DNA of 64,000 nucleotides from Gemmatimonadota bacterium (GTDB lineage: Bacteria; Gemmatimonadota; Gemmatimonadetes; Gemmatimonadales; Gemmatimonadaceae). The DNA lies in contig VHBP01000002.1 of NCBI GenBank assembly GCA_016871915.1, positions 30,005 through 94,004 of the forward strand. The letters run 5' to 3'. The notes under the pieces were generated by a model. That model had not been told where the DNA came from and did not search any database. It saw nothing but the letters and a program-made list of their open reading frames with translations. Below are positions 16,376 through 23,930 of the stretch, piece by piece (position 1 is the first letter of the stretch; each line of letters starts with the position of its first letter). Both the position numbers and the translations under genes were made by a program.

Positions 16376-17563
16376 TCAGCGACGGGAGGCGGGTTCCAGG
16401 CGCATGAGCGCGGGGCTCCCCCCCTTTCTCGTCTCGAAGACGAGATAGAGGAACCCATCGGGGCCCTGCCGCACGTCGCGGATGCGGCCGCGGTCCTGCA
16501 CCAGGTTCTCCACCTCCTTGACCGTCGTCCCATCGAGCGCGACGCGCGTGAGACGCTCGCCCACCAAGCCGCCGACGAAGAGCTGCCCCCGCCACTGCGG
16601 GAACTTGTCTCCCGTGTAGATGGCGAGCCCGGAGATGCCGATGGAGGGGACCCAGACGTTGATCGGCGATTCCATCCCGGCGCGCGCCGTCCCGACATGG
16701 ATCGCGCTGCCGGTGCGGTAGTTCACGCCGAAGCCGATGACGGGCCAGCCGTAGTTCTTACCGGCCTGCACGAGGTTGAGCTCATCGCCGCCCTGCGGGC
16801 CATGCTCATCGGCCCAGAGCTGGTTCGTGGTGGGATGCACCGCGAGTCCCTGCACGTTGCGATGCCCATAGCTCCAGATCTGCGGCAGGGCACCCGGGGT
16901 GTTCAGGAAGGGATTGTCCGCCGGGATGCGGCCGTCGTCATGGAGTCGGACGATCTTCCCGTGGTGCGTCCCGAGATTTTGCGCCGGATGCTTGAGGAGC
17001 GAGTCGATCGGGCCCGCTGGCATCACCTGTCGGTCGCCGAGCGAGATGAAGAGATAGCCATCGCGATCGAAGGCGAGACGGGAGCCGTAGTGGCCCATGC
17101 CGCGTGACCACTTCTGCGCCTCGAAGATCTCCGTCACCTGCGTGAGGCGATCGTTCTCGAAGCGTGCGCGGATCACCGCCGTCGTGCTCTGGTTCCCTTC
17201 GGCGTTGGGCTTGGAGTAGCTCAGATAGACGAAGCGATTCTCGGCGAACTTGGGATGGGCGACGACATCGAGCAGGCCGCCCTGCCCACCGACGCGGATC
17301 GGCGGGAGCCCCGGCACGGTGTCGGGGAGCAGCTTCCCCTTCCGGATGACGCGGAGTTGGCCCATACGCTGCGTGACGAGCAGATCGCCACCCGGGAGGA
17401 AGGCGACCGACCAGGGACTCGCCAGCCCATCGGCGACGAGGGTGAGCCGGACGTCATGATGCTGGGTCCGAAGGGTCTCCTGAGCCGTGGTGGTGGCACA
17501 GGGGAGGAGAAGGGCCAGGAGGCCGAGGCGGAGGGCGCGAGGGGCGCAGGTGGGCATGGACAT
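16376..17563 (-). CDS. Exported PQQ-dependent aldose sugar dehydrogenase-like protein
   Basis: 395 aa. Signal peptide RLGLLALLLPCATTTAQ, then a six-bladed propeller of the soluble glucose dehydrogenase/YliI family: ASPWSVAFLPGGDLLVTQRMGQLRVI, the catalytic-His-like MGHYGSRLAFDRDGYLFIS and ADEHGPQGGDELN. Such enzymes oxidise sugars in the periplasm with PQQ and pass electrons on. The ATG at 17563 is favoured over 17557 because a TACCTT box (minus strand, 17575-17570) lies 6 nt upstream. PQQ synthesis genes are not in the window. Confidence 0.85.
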   Translation of the reverse strand: MSMPTCAPRALRLGLLALLLPCATTTAQETLRTQHHDVRLTLVADGLASPWSVAFLPGGDLLVTQRMGQLRVIRKGKLLPDTVPGLPPIRVGGQGGLLDVVAHPKFAENRFVYLSYSKPNAEGNQSTTAVIRARFENDRLTQVTEIFEAQKWSRGMGHYGSRLAFDRDGYLFISLGDRQVMPAGPIDSLLKHPAQNLGTHHGKIVRLHDDGRIPADNPFLNTPGALPQIWSYGHRNVQGLAVHPTTNQLWADEHGPQGGDELNLVQAGKNYGWPVIGFGVNYRTGSAIHVGTARAGMESPINVWVPSIGISGLAIYTGDKFPQWRGQLFVGGLVGERLTRVALDGTTVKEVENLVQDRGRIRDVRQGPDGFLYLVFETRKGGSPALMRLEPASRR

Positions 17564-17585
17564 ACCCGAAAGGTACATTCGACCC
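17564..17585. promoter_or_regulatory. 22-bp divergent promoter with overlapping -10-like boxes
   Basis: TACATT (plus, 17574-17579) is 6 nt before ATG 17586. TACCTT (minus, 17575-17570) is 6 nt before the ATG at 17563. The boxes share the central TA. Both transcripts should start at or next to the start codon. Confidence 0.55.
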
Positions 17586-18101
17586 ATGTACAAGAGCGTC
17601 GACGAGATGCTGCACGACGGATGGGGAGGCGCCATCGTCTGTGTCGGGGCGGGGGTCATCATCTTCACCTTCGTCCGCTTGCTCGGAGGGGTTCGGGTGG
17701 GGGCCATCCCGATGGCCGTCGGGCTCTTCGCCGCCGGTGCCATGGGGCGCGTGATCCAGCGGGCGGTCGTGCAGGGGGCGGGGAAGGCGGCGGAGGCGGT
17801 CGTGAACCCCTCCGGGAAGACCACGCCCTACGTCCCCACCTTCTCGCACATTGAGACCTTGGTGATCCGCGGGGACCTCGCGGGCGCCGAGCAGGAGAGG
17901 CTCGAGGAGGAGATGCGAGCCCCGGAACATCCGCAGGTGGTCATGCGGATCGCCGAGTTCTATCTGCGCACCAAGGGTGACCGGGTCACGGCCCTTTCGT
18001 ATTACGAGCGGCTCGTCGCGCTGCCCACGGTGGGAGCCGAGCTCACGGGGTACGCGCGCCGGAAGATCGAGGAACTGCGGTCCGTGGCCGATCGGGGGTG
18101 A
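17586..18101 (+). CDS. Small membrane protein with TPR-like C-terminus, unknown function
   Basis: 171 aa. Two hydrophobic helices (about 14-32 and 36-53) are followed by a soluble helical part (MRIAEFYLRTKGDRVTALSY) resembling a tetratricopeptide hairpin. I do not recognise a family. ATG 17586 has a TACATT box 6 nt upstream; an in-frame ATG at 17556 would overlap the divergent gene's start. The last 59 bp overlap the 3' end of the convergent Pro-rich protein gene. Confidence 0.6.
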   Translation: MYKSVDEMLHDGWGGAIVCVGAGVIIFTFVRLLGGVRVGAIPMAVGLFAAGAMGRVIQRAVVQGAGKAAEAVVNPSGKTTPYVPTFSHIETLVIRGDLAGAEQERLEEEMRAPEHPQVVMRIAEFYLRTKGDRVTALSYYERLVALPTVGAELTGYARRKIEELRSVADRG

Positions 18102-18705
18102 CCGTCGCGACGCGGCGCCGGTCGTCGCGTTCGCGCCCACGATCATCATCCCGCCGCTCCCGCCCGCGGTCGATATAGATCGGGCGCTCGACGATCGTCC
18201 GCGTCCAAGGCCAGAAGGTCCACGGACGCACATGGACGATGGGCGGCGCATGGACGATCACCGGGGGCGGCGCGAAGACGGGGTTCGGCACGATGATCGT
18301 CGGCTGCTGCACCACGACCGGCGCGGGCTGCAAGATCACGGTCGGTGGCGTCACCACCGACGGAGGCGGCTGTACCACGGGCGCCGGGGCGGGCATCGGC
18401 GAGAGCACGGGGACGGTGACGACGGCGACCCGACGCTGGTTCTCTATCGCGGCACGCACGTCACCCGGTTGCTGTCGATAGGCGCGCCCCATGGCGATGG
18501 CCCACGCCGGCCGCTCGGCGAGGAGTCGAAGCACCTGCTCCAGCGCCTCGTCCGAAAGCTGGGCGATGGGACGAGTGAGATCGTCGATCTCGCGGACGGT
18601 GAGGAGCTCGGCGGCGGTCGGTTGTTGCGCGACGAGCGGGAGTGGGGCGACGGCGAGGAGGGCGGCGGCGACAGCCCGGCGGGTGGACCCGAGGAGGGTG
18701 GTCAT
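18043..18705 (-). CDS. Exported proline-rich protein, unknown function
   Basis: 220 aa. Signal peptide from the first Met (STRRAVAAALLAVAPLPLVAQQ). A helical domain (about 30-85) follows, then a long Pro/Val-rich stretch with repeats such as PPPVIVHAPP, and a very basic Arg/Asp tail (DRGRERRDDDRGRERDDRRR). The low-complexity tail suggests a wall- or nucleic-acid-interacting surface protein, but no function can be assigned. GAGAG lies before ATG 18705. It follows ilvE on the same strand with a 66-bp gap. Confidence 0.55.
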   Translation of the reverse strand: MTTLLGSTRRAVAAALLAVAPLPLVAQQPTAAELLTVREIDDLTRPIAQLSDEALEQVLRLLAERPAWAIAMGRAYRQQPGDVRAAIENQRRVAVVTVPVLSPMPAPAPVVQPPPSVVTPPTVILQPAPVVVQQPTIIVPNPVFAPPPVIVHAPPIVHVRPWTFWPWTRTIVERPIYIDRGRERRDDDRGRERDDRRRVATVTPDRPRTAVPRSSGARTP

Positions 18706-18771
18706 GCGCTCTCGTACCATCTGGGTCGTGCAGGGTTCCCTCACACGGCCCTGCTGCTACGCCGCCGGACC

Positions 18772-19698
18772 TCAGCGCACGTAGGTCAGCCAGCCGTGCG
18801 TATCGTCGGTGCGGCCGTTCACGACGTCGAGGAAGCGGGCCTGGATCGCCTTGGTGACCGGGCCGGGCTTCCCCGCGCCAACGGGGAGGCGGTCGACGCT
18901 GCGGATCGGCGTGACCTCGCTCGCCGTGCCGCAGACGAAGACCTCTTGGCAGGTATACAGTGACTCGCGGGTGAGCGGCTGCACCGCGACCTCGATCCCA
19001 AGGTCCTTCGCGATGGCGATCACCGCGCTCCGGGTGATGCCTGGGAGCAAGGTGCCGTCGACCGGTGGGGTGTAGAGGCGACCCTCATCGACGACGAAGA
19101 CGTTCTGGCCCGACCCTTCGGAGAGCATGCCATCCGGCCCGAGGGCGATCGCCTCATCGAAGCCGTTGCGGAGCGCCTCCATCTTGATGAGCTGTCCACT
19201 CAGGTAATTGCCGGCGATCTTCGCCGCCGCCGGGATGGTGTTGGGGGCGACGCGGTGCCAGGTGGAGATACAGGCATCGACGCCGTGCTCGAGCGCGGCG
19301 TCGCCGAGGTAGGCGCCCCAGGGCCAGCAGGGGAGATAGGTCTCGATCGGGCTATCGAAGGGGACCATCCCCGCGGCGCCGTAGCCGCGGATCACCATCG
19401 GCCGGATGTAACAGGCCTCGAGCGCATTCTTAGCGACGAGGGCTCGGCATCCCTCGACGAGTTGATCGATGGTCCACGGGGGATCCATGCGGTAGATCTT
19501 GCAGGAGTCGAGGAAGCGCTTGAGGTGCTCGCGCAGTCGGAAGATCGCGGGGCCCTTCGGCGTGGCGTAGCAGCGGATCCCCTCGAAGACGGCGGAGCCG
19601 AACTGCACGGAGTGCGCGAGGAGGTGCACCTGCGCGTCCTGCCAGCGGATGAAGGATCCGTCACGCCAGATCCAATCGGTCTCGGTGATCTTCGCCAT
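18772..19698 (-). CDS. ilvE: Branched-chain amino acid aminotransferase
   Basis: 308 aa, the usual length. PLP-dependent fold IV enzyme that transaminates Leu, Ile and Val with 2-oxoglutarate. Diagnostic segments are SVQFGSAVFEGIRCY, the PLP-Lys region AAAKIAGNYLSG, EGSGQNVFVV, TLLPGITR and CGTASEVTPI. It lies 44 bp downstream of an M20 peptidase gene on the same strand, so peptide breakdown and amino-acid catabolism may be coexpressed. Confidence 0.95.
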   Translation of the reverse strand: MAKITETDWIWRDGSFIRWQDAQVHLLAHSVQFGSAVFEGIRCYATPKGPAIFRLREHLKRFLDSCKIYRMDPPWTIDQLVEGCRALVAKNALEACYIRPMVIRGYGAAGMVPFDSPIETYLPCWPWGAYLGDAALEHGVDACISTWHRVAPNTIPAAAKIAGNYLSGQLIKMEALRNGFDEAIALGPDGMLSEGSGQNVFVVDEGRLYTPPVDGTLLPGITRSAVIAIAKDLGIEVAVQPLTRESLYTCQEVFVCGTASEVTPIRSVDRLPVGAGKPGPVTKAIQARFLDVVNGRTDDTHGWLTYVR

Positions 19699-19742
19699 GG
19701 ACAGCTCGGGGAGTCAGAAGGGGGATCGTACGGAGGCGCCGG

Positions 19743-21152
19743 TCAGACGCCGGGGCCGGCGGAGAGCTTCCGCACGAGTCGGTACATGAACTCGAGTCCA
19801 TCATAGAACGCCCGCGCCTCGGCTCGCTCGTTCATCCCGTGCGCGTTCGGCGTGTCATAGAAGAGTCCCGAGACGCCGTACACGGGGATACCGGCGACCC
19901 GGAGGAAGCGCCCGTCGGTGGCACCGGTGCTCATCGTCGGGACCACGGGGATCCCCGGGAAGAGCTCGGTGCTCGCCTCCTCGATCGTGCGGAGGAGTTC
20001 GGGGGTGAGGGGCGATGGCGGGCTGTCCTCTGCCGCGCGCTCGATGAGGATCTTCACCCCCGTGTCCGCGATGGTGCGTGCGAGCTGCGCGCGCACCTGC
20101 TCGGTGGTCTCATCCGGCAGGATGCGGCAATTGATGGTGGCGCGCGCCCGCTGCGGCAACGCATTCATCGCGTGGCCCCCTTCGAGCATCGTCGCCACGC
20201 AGCTGGTGCGGAGCCGCGAGTTGTTGGCCGGATCGCGCGAGATGAGACGCGCGGCGTCGGCGTCCTTCTCGTTCGCGACGATTCGCGTCATCGCACGGCC
20301 GACCTCACCGCCAGAGATCGTCGCCTGTCGCCGGAAGTACTCGCGCGTGACGGCGTTGAGGCGCACAGGGAACTGGTACTTGCCCACACGGTCGAGCGCG
20401 ATGGCGAGCTGATAGATCGCGTTGTCGGGGCGGGGCTGCGAGCTATGGCCGCCGGTGTTCGTCGTCTCGAGGATGAAGTTGGCGACCTTCTTCTCGCTCG
20501 CCTGCACCTCGTTGGCGATGCGCCGTCCATTCTCCACGCGGCCACCGCCCCCTTCGTTCAGAGCGTACTCGGCGGCGAGGAGTTCGGGCCGATTCTTGAG
20601 AATCCAGTCGACCCCATTGGCGGGACCGCCCTCTTCGTCTGCCGTCAGCGCGACGATGAGGTCGCGATCGGGGACGATCCCCTCGGCTTTCATGCGGAGG
20701 AGGATCGTGAGGTGGATCGCCCCCTCGTCCTTGTCATCGGCGACGCCGCGGCCGTAGAAGTTCCCGTCCTTCTCGATGAACTGGAAGGGTGGGAGGGTCC
20801 AGTCGGCGGGGTTCGCCTCGACGACATCGATGTGCGAGAGGAGGAGGATCGGCTTGCGGGCGGTGTTTCGCCCCCGGAAGCGCACGATCAGGTTCCCCTT
20901 GCGCGGGGCGTTCTCCACGACGACCACATCCTCGCTCGGGAAGCCGGCGGCGCGCATGTGCTTCGCCATCGCCTCCGCGGCGGTGACGCTGTTCCCGGTG
21001 GTCAGCGTCGTGTTGATCTCCACCAGTTCCTTCAGGAGGTCGCGCGCCTGCCGCTCCCAGAGGGAGAGGGGGCGGTCCTGGGCGGAGAGGAGGGCGGGGG
21101 CGAGCAGGAGGGCGGCGAGGAGGCCGCGGCGGAGGGGGGCGAATAGGCGCAT
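19743..21152 (-). CDS. Exported M20-family metallopeptidase
   Basis: 469 aa. Signal peptide (APLRRGLLAALLLAPALLSAQ). Metal ligands are visible in LLLSHIDVVEANP, YGRGVADDKD and LTADEEGGPANG, with TGGHSSQPRPDNAIY in the lid domain. It probably acts as a periplasmic di/tripeptidase or carboxypeptidase. ATG 21152 gives a proper signal peptide; an upstream ATG at 21221 would overlap the csoR -35 and adds 23 unusual residues. Likely cotranscribed with ilvE. Confidence 0.87.
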   Translation of the reverse strand: MRLFAPLRRGLLAALLLAPALLSAQDRPLSLWERQARDLLKELVEINTTLTTGNSVTAAEAMAKHMRAAGFPSEDVVVVENAPRKGNLIVRFRGRNTARKPILLLSHIDVVEANPADWTLPPFQFIEKDGNFYGRGVADDKDEGAIHLTILLRMKAEGIVPDRDLIVALTADEEGGPANGVDWILKNRPELLAAEYALNEGGGGRVENGRRIANEVQASEKKVANFILETTNTGGHSSQPRPDNAIYQLAIALDRVGKYQFPVRLNAVTREYFRRQATISGGEVGRAMTRIVANEKDADAARLISRDPANNSRLRTSCVATMLEGGHAMNALPQRARATINCRILPDETTEQVRAQLARTIADTGVKILIERAAEDSPPSPLTPELLRTIEEASTELFPGIPVVPTMSTGATDGRFLRVAGIPVYGVSGLFYDTPNAHGMNERAEARAFYDGLEFMYRLVRKLSAGPGV

Positions 21153-21214
21153 GCCGTGAAGTTCGCCCCGGCGGGGGGTGGGGGCAACGCCTCTCCCGAG
21201 CGGGACGGCCTCGA

Positions 21215-21243
21215 TTGACATAGGGGGAGGGGGTACCTAGGCT
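21215..21243 (+). promoter_or_regulatory. csoR promoter with G-tract operator in the spacer
   Basis: TTGACA (21215-21220), a 17-bp spacer and TAGGCT (21238-21243). The spacer contains GGGGGAGGGGG (21223-21233) flanked by TA on both sides. A G-tract with AT-rich flanks is the type of site bound by CsoR/RcnR/FrmR repressors, so autoregulation is likely. Confidence 0.65.
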
Positions 21244-21276
21244 CTCTCCCGTGACCCCACACCTTGGGAGCGTGCG

Positions 21277-21624
21277 ATGACCGGAAGAACCAAGAAGGAT
21301 CCCTCGGCCTGTGCCTGTGGGACGCATGCCCCCGCGGGGCGTGCCGCCGTCGCCGTGGACGCCGAAGTGAAGGCGCGGAACCTCACGCGGCTCCGGCGGA
21401 TCGAGGGGCAGATCCGCGGGCTGCACCGGATGGTGGAGGAGGATCGGTACTGCGCCGACGTCATGACGCAGATCGCCTCGGTGCAAGAGGCGTTACGCGG
21501 AGTGAGCCGTGAGCTCATGCGGAACCACCTGCGTCACTGCGCGGCGACCGCGGTGCGCGCCGGCGGAGAGACCGCCGACGCGATGTACGACGAGTTGCTC
21601 GATCTCATGTATCAGCGGCGCTAA
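21277..21624 (+). CDS. CsoR/FrmR-type metal- or thiol-sensing repressor
   Basis: 115 aa, DUF156 family, an all-helical tetrameric repressor. The core RLRRIEGQIRGLHRMVEEDRYC and the distal NHLRHC give the Cys-His-(x3)-Cys arrangement of Cu(I)-sensing CsoR. An extra N-terminal tail has ACACGTH, which may add ligands. GGGAG lies 8 nt before ATG 21277. No copper exporter, formaldehyde or persulfide gene is adjacent, so its regulon lies elsewhere or includes the divergent M20 gene. Cu sensing is inferred from the ligands only. Confidence 0.87.
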   Translation: MTGRTKKDPSACACGTHAPAGRAAVAVDAEVKARNLTRLRRIEGQIRGLHRMVEEDRYCADVMTQIASVQEALRGVSRELMRNHLRHCAATAVRAGGETADAMYDELLDLMYQRR

Positions 21625-21657
21625 GCGCGCCGCCGGCCGCGGTCCGTCGGTGACGCC

Positions 21658-23403
21658 TCAGGGTGTGATGAACTTCCACTGCGCGCGGTACTCGCGCGTC
21701 AGCGGGGTGTTCGTGAGCCGTGCCCGCACCATCTCGATCGGCATCCGCCCACCCTGCATGATCGCGTCGTGGAAGGCGCGGTTCGTCATCCGCCCCGACT
21801 GGACGAGCTCCTGGTGCAGCGCGCGGATCTGGAGGCCGCCGAGCATGTAGGCCGCCTGATAGAGCGGGGAGTAGGTGCCGTTGAAGGAGCGGCGGACCTC
21901 GGCCTCGGCATTCGCCCGCTCATGGCCGACGCGATTCACGAGGAGATCGACCGCCTCCTGTGGCGTCATCTGGCCGAGGTGGACCTTGAGCGAGAAGATG
22001 ATTCGCGCGAGGCGATGCGAGCGCCAGAAGAGGAAGCCCATCCGGTTTTCGGGTGACTTGGGGAAATCCAGATCCCAGAGGAGCATCTCCCAGTAGAGCG
22101 CCCACCCCTCGGTCCAGAAGGGGGTGCTGAAGGCGCTGCGATGCGGGTGATAGCGGCTCGCCATGAATCCCTGCAGATGGTGCCCCGGGATCAGCTCATG
22201 GTGCACCGTCGCGGAGGAGAAGTGCGGGTTGTTCCCGCGCATGCTCATCAGCTTATCCTCGTGCGCCATCGAATCGGTGGGATAGGAGACCTGGATCACC
22301 TCGCCGCCGAGGAAGAAGGGGGAGACGAGTTGCTGGCGGGGGGAAAGCATCTCCATTCGCCAGATCTCCTCCGCGAGGGGGGGGACGGTGATGAGGTCCT
22401 TCGCTTTGAGGAAGGCGATCGCCTCTTCGGCGAGGTCCTTGATCAGTGCAGGCTGTTCGCCCGCGGGGGCGTACTTCCGCTTCACCGCCTCGAGGGCGGC
22501 GCGCCAGTCATCGCCGAACCTCATCTCGCGTGCGGCGCGGCGCTGTTCCTGTTCGATCCATTTGAATTCGCGCTCCGCGAGGGCGATGAGCTGTGCGGGC
22601 TCATACGCGATCATCTCGGCGCGCAGGTCCTCCGCCAGGCCCGCGGCGCCGATTGGGTCGCCGATGATCGGCTCCTCCTCCCCCGCCTTCTGTCCGACGA
22701 TGACCTCGCGGATCGCGGTCTGATAGCGGGTCATCGCCGCGGTCACGCGCTTGTACGGATCCTCGGTCCACCAGGTGAAGAGGGGGTGATAGCCAGAATA
22801 GAAGCGGTGCCAGTCGCGGAGGGTGCGTTGCAGGTCATCGAGGTAGGCGACGGTGCGGAGCCCGACGATCCGCTCGGGGCGGGTGATCGTGGCGTTGGCG
22901 CGGGCCCGAACGACGCGGGTCAGACTGTCGATCTCCTTGGCCATGGCGGCGAGGGTCGCGCCACTCGACTGCGGGTCGATCGGGTTGAACCGGTGTCGCG
23001 CCTCCTCAAATTCCGTGATGATCGGTGCGAAGGGGACGTAGGCCCCCATATCCTTAGCGAGCCGCTCCTCACGGGTGAGGCGATCGAGTTCTGCGGTGAG
23101 CCGCGTGTTGAGTAGCACGTAGTCGATGCGCCCCTCTTGCCCGAGCCGGTCGAAGTCGATGCGGGCGAGTCGGCCCTGCCACTCTTTCTGAAACAAACGG
23201 AAGCGCTCGCGCCGCGCCGCCGAGTAGTCGACGGTCCATCGCCGGTGGAGCGCGGCGAGGTCGGTGGTGTAGAGCGACACCGTGTCGCGGAGCTCGCTCT
23301 GGGCGGTGGCGGAGGGCCCCTGGCTCGAGGCGGTGGTCGGGGTCGTCGCCGATACCGTGACGGCGAGGAGGATGATCGGAGCCCAACGGGGAAGCGGCAT
23401 CAT
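21658..23403 (-). CDS. Exported DUF885-family putative metallopeptidase
   Basis: 581 aa. Signal peptide at the N-terminus (IILLAVTVSATTPTTASSQ). The helical body carries VHHELIPGHHLQGF, the HExxH-like motif of DUF885, followed by FWTEGWALYWE, which supplies the third ligand Glu. Members are thought to be zinc-dependent peptidases; the substrate is unknown. Its start overlaps the stop of the upstream cytochrome c gene (TGATG), so the two are translationally coupled. An ATG three bases later (23400) is an equal start. Confidence 0.8.
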   Translation of the reverse strand: MMPLPRWAPIILLAVTVSATTPTTASSQGPSATAQSELRDTVSLYTTDLAALHRRWTVDYSAARRERFRLFQKEWQGRLARIDFDRLGQEGRIDYVLLNTRLTAELDRLTREERLAKDMGAYVPFAPIITEFEEARHRFNPIDPQSSGATLAAMAKEIDSLTRVVRARANATITRPERIVGLRTVAYLDDLQRTLRDWHRFYSGYHPLFTWWTEDPYKRVTAAMTRYQTAIREVIVGQKAGEEEPIIGDPIGAAGLAEDLRAEMIAYEPAQLIALAEREFKWIEQEQRRAAREMRFGDDWRAALEAVKRKYAPAGEQPALIKDLAEEAIAFLKAKDLITVPPLAEEIWRMEMLSPRQQLVSPFFLGGEVIQVSYPTDSMAHEDKLMSMRGNNPHFSSATVHHELIPGHHLQGFMASRYHPHRSAFSTPFWTEGWALYWEMLLWDLDFPKSPENRMGFLFWRSHRLARIIFSLKVHLGQMTPQEAVDLLVNRVGHERANAEAEVRRSFNGTYSPLYQAAYMLGGLQIRALHQELVQSGRMTNRAFHDAIMQGGRMPIEMVRARLTNTPLTREYRAQWKFITP

Positions 23404-23825
23404 CAGCGCGATCCTGTGCGAGAGGCGGAGGGGAGGGAGTCGATGCGGATGGCGGCGAGTGCCGCGGAGTCCGCCGGGAGCGGGGTGGTGCCTGCGGGCA
23501 TGCGGAATTGCTTCAGGAGATAGGCGACGGCGACCCGATATTCATCGTCCGTGAGGGATCCGGGATCGAGCTGCGGCATCTCGCGGCGGACGTAGCCGTA
23601 GAGGTCGGCGAGTGGGCGTCCGAACCATTTTGTGGTGGTCGCGGGGGTCACCAGCGCCCCGGGAAGGTGGCACGACTGACAGACGTCCTTCCACAACGCT
23701 TCGCCCTCCGCGGCCTGTGCCGCGGTGTAGACGCCGTCCTTCGTGGTGCGCGGGGGCTCATCGCGCACGGCGCGTGCCCCGAGGAGGGCGGGGAGGATCA
23801 GGAGCAGAGCAATCCGTCGTGGCAT
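23403..23825 (-). CDS. Exported monohaem cytochrome c
   Basis: 140 aa. Signal peptide (RRIALLLILPALLGARA) and a single CQSCH haem-binding site near residue 50. LTDDEYRVAVAYLLKQF forms the C-terminal helix of a class I cytochrome c, and a downstream Met in FRMPAG could be the distal ligand. It is a periplasmic electron carrier. It is coupled to a DUF885 peptidase gene by stop-start overlap, for which I have no functional explanation. Confidence 0.87.
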   Translation of the reverse strand: MPRRIALLLILPALLGARAVRDEPPRTTKDGVYTAAQAAEGEALWKDVCQSCHLPGALVTPATTTKWFGRPLADLYGYVRREMPQLDPGSLTDDEYRVAVAYLLKQFRMPAGTTPLPADSAALAAIRIDSLPSASRTGSR

Positions 23826-23884
23826 CAGGGCGGGGTCAGGGACGGGGGGAAGGTCGCGCCATTCGCGCGCCGAGGCCAGCGGGG

Positions 23885-23904
23885 TAGAATTGAGGCAACG
23901 TTGC
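23885..23904 (+). promoter_or_regulatory. Candidate promoter/operator of the DPP4-like gene
   Basis: TAGAAT (23885-23890) is followed by the perfect palindrome GCAACGTTGC (23895-23904), which would cover the transcription start. ATG 23931 is 26 bp further on. Confidence 0.4.
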
Positions 23905-23930
23905 TTCCGACCCCATCCCCACCTCTCCCA

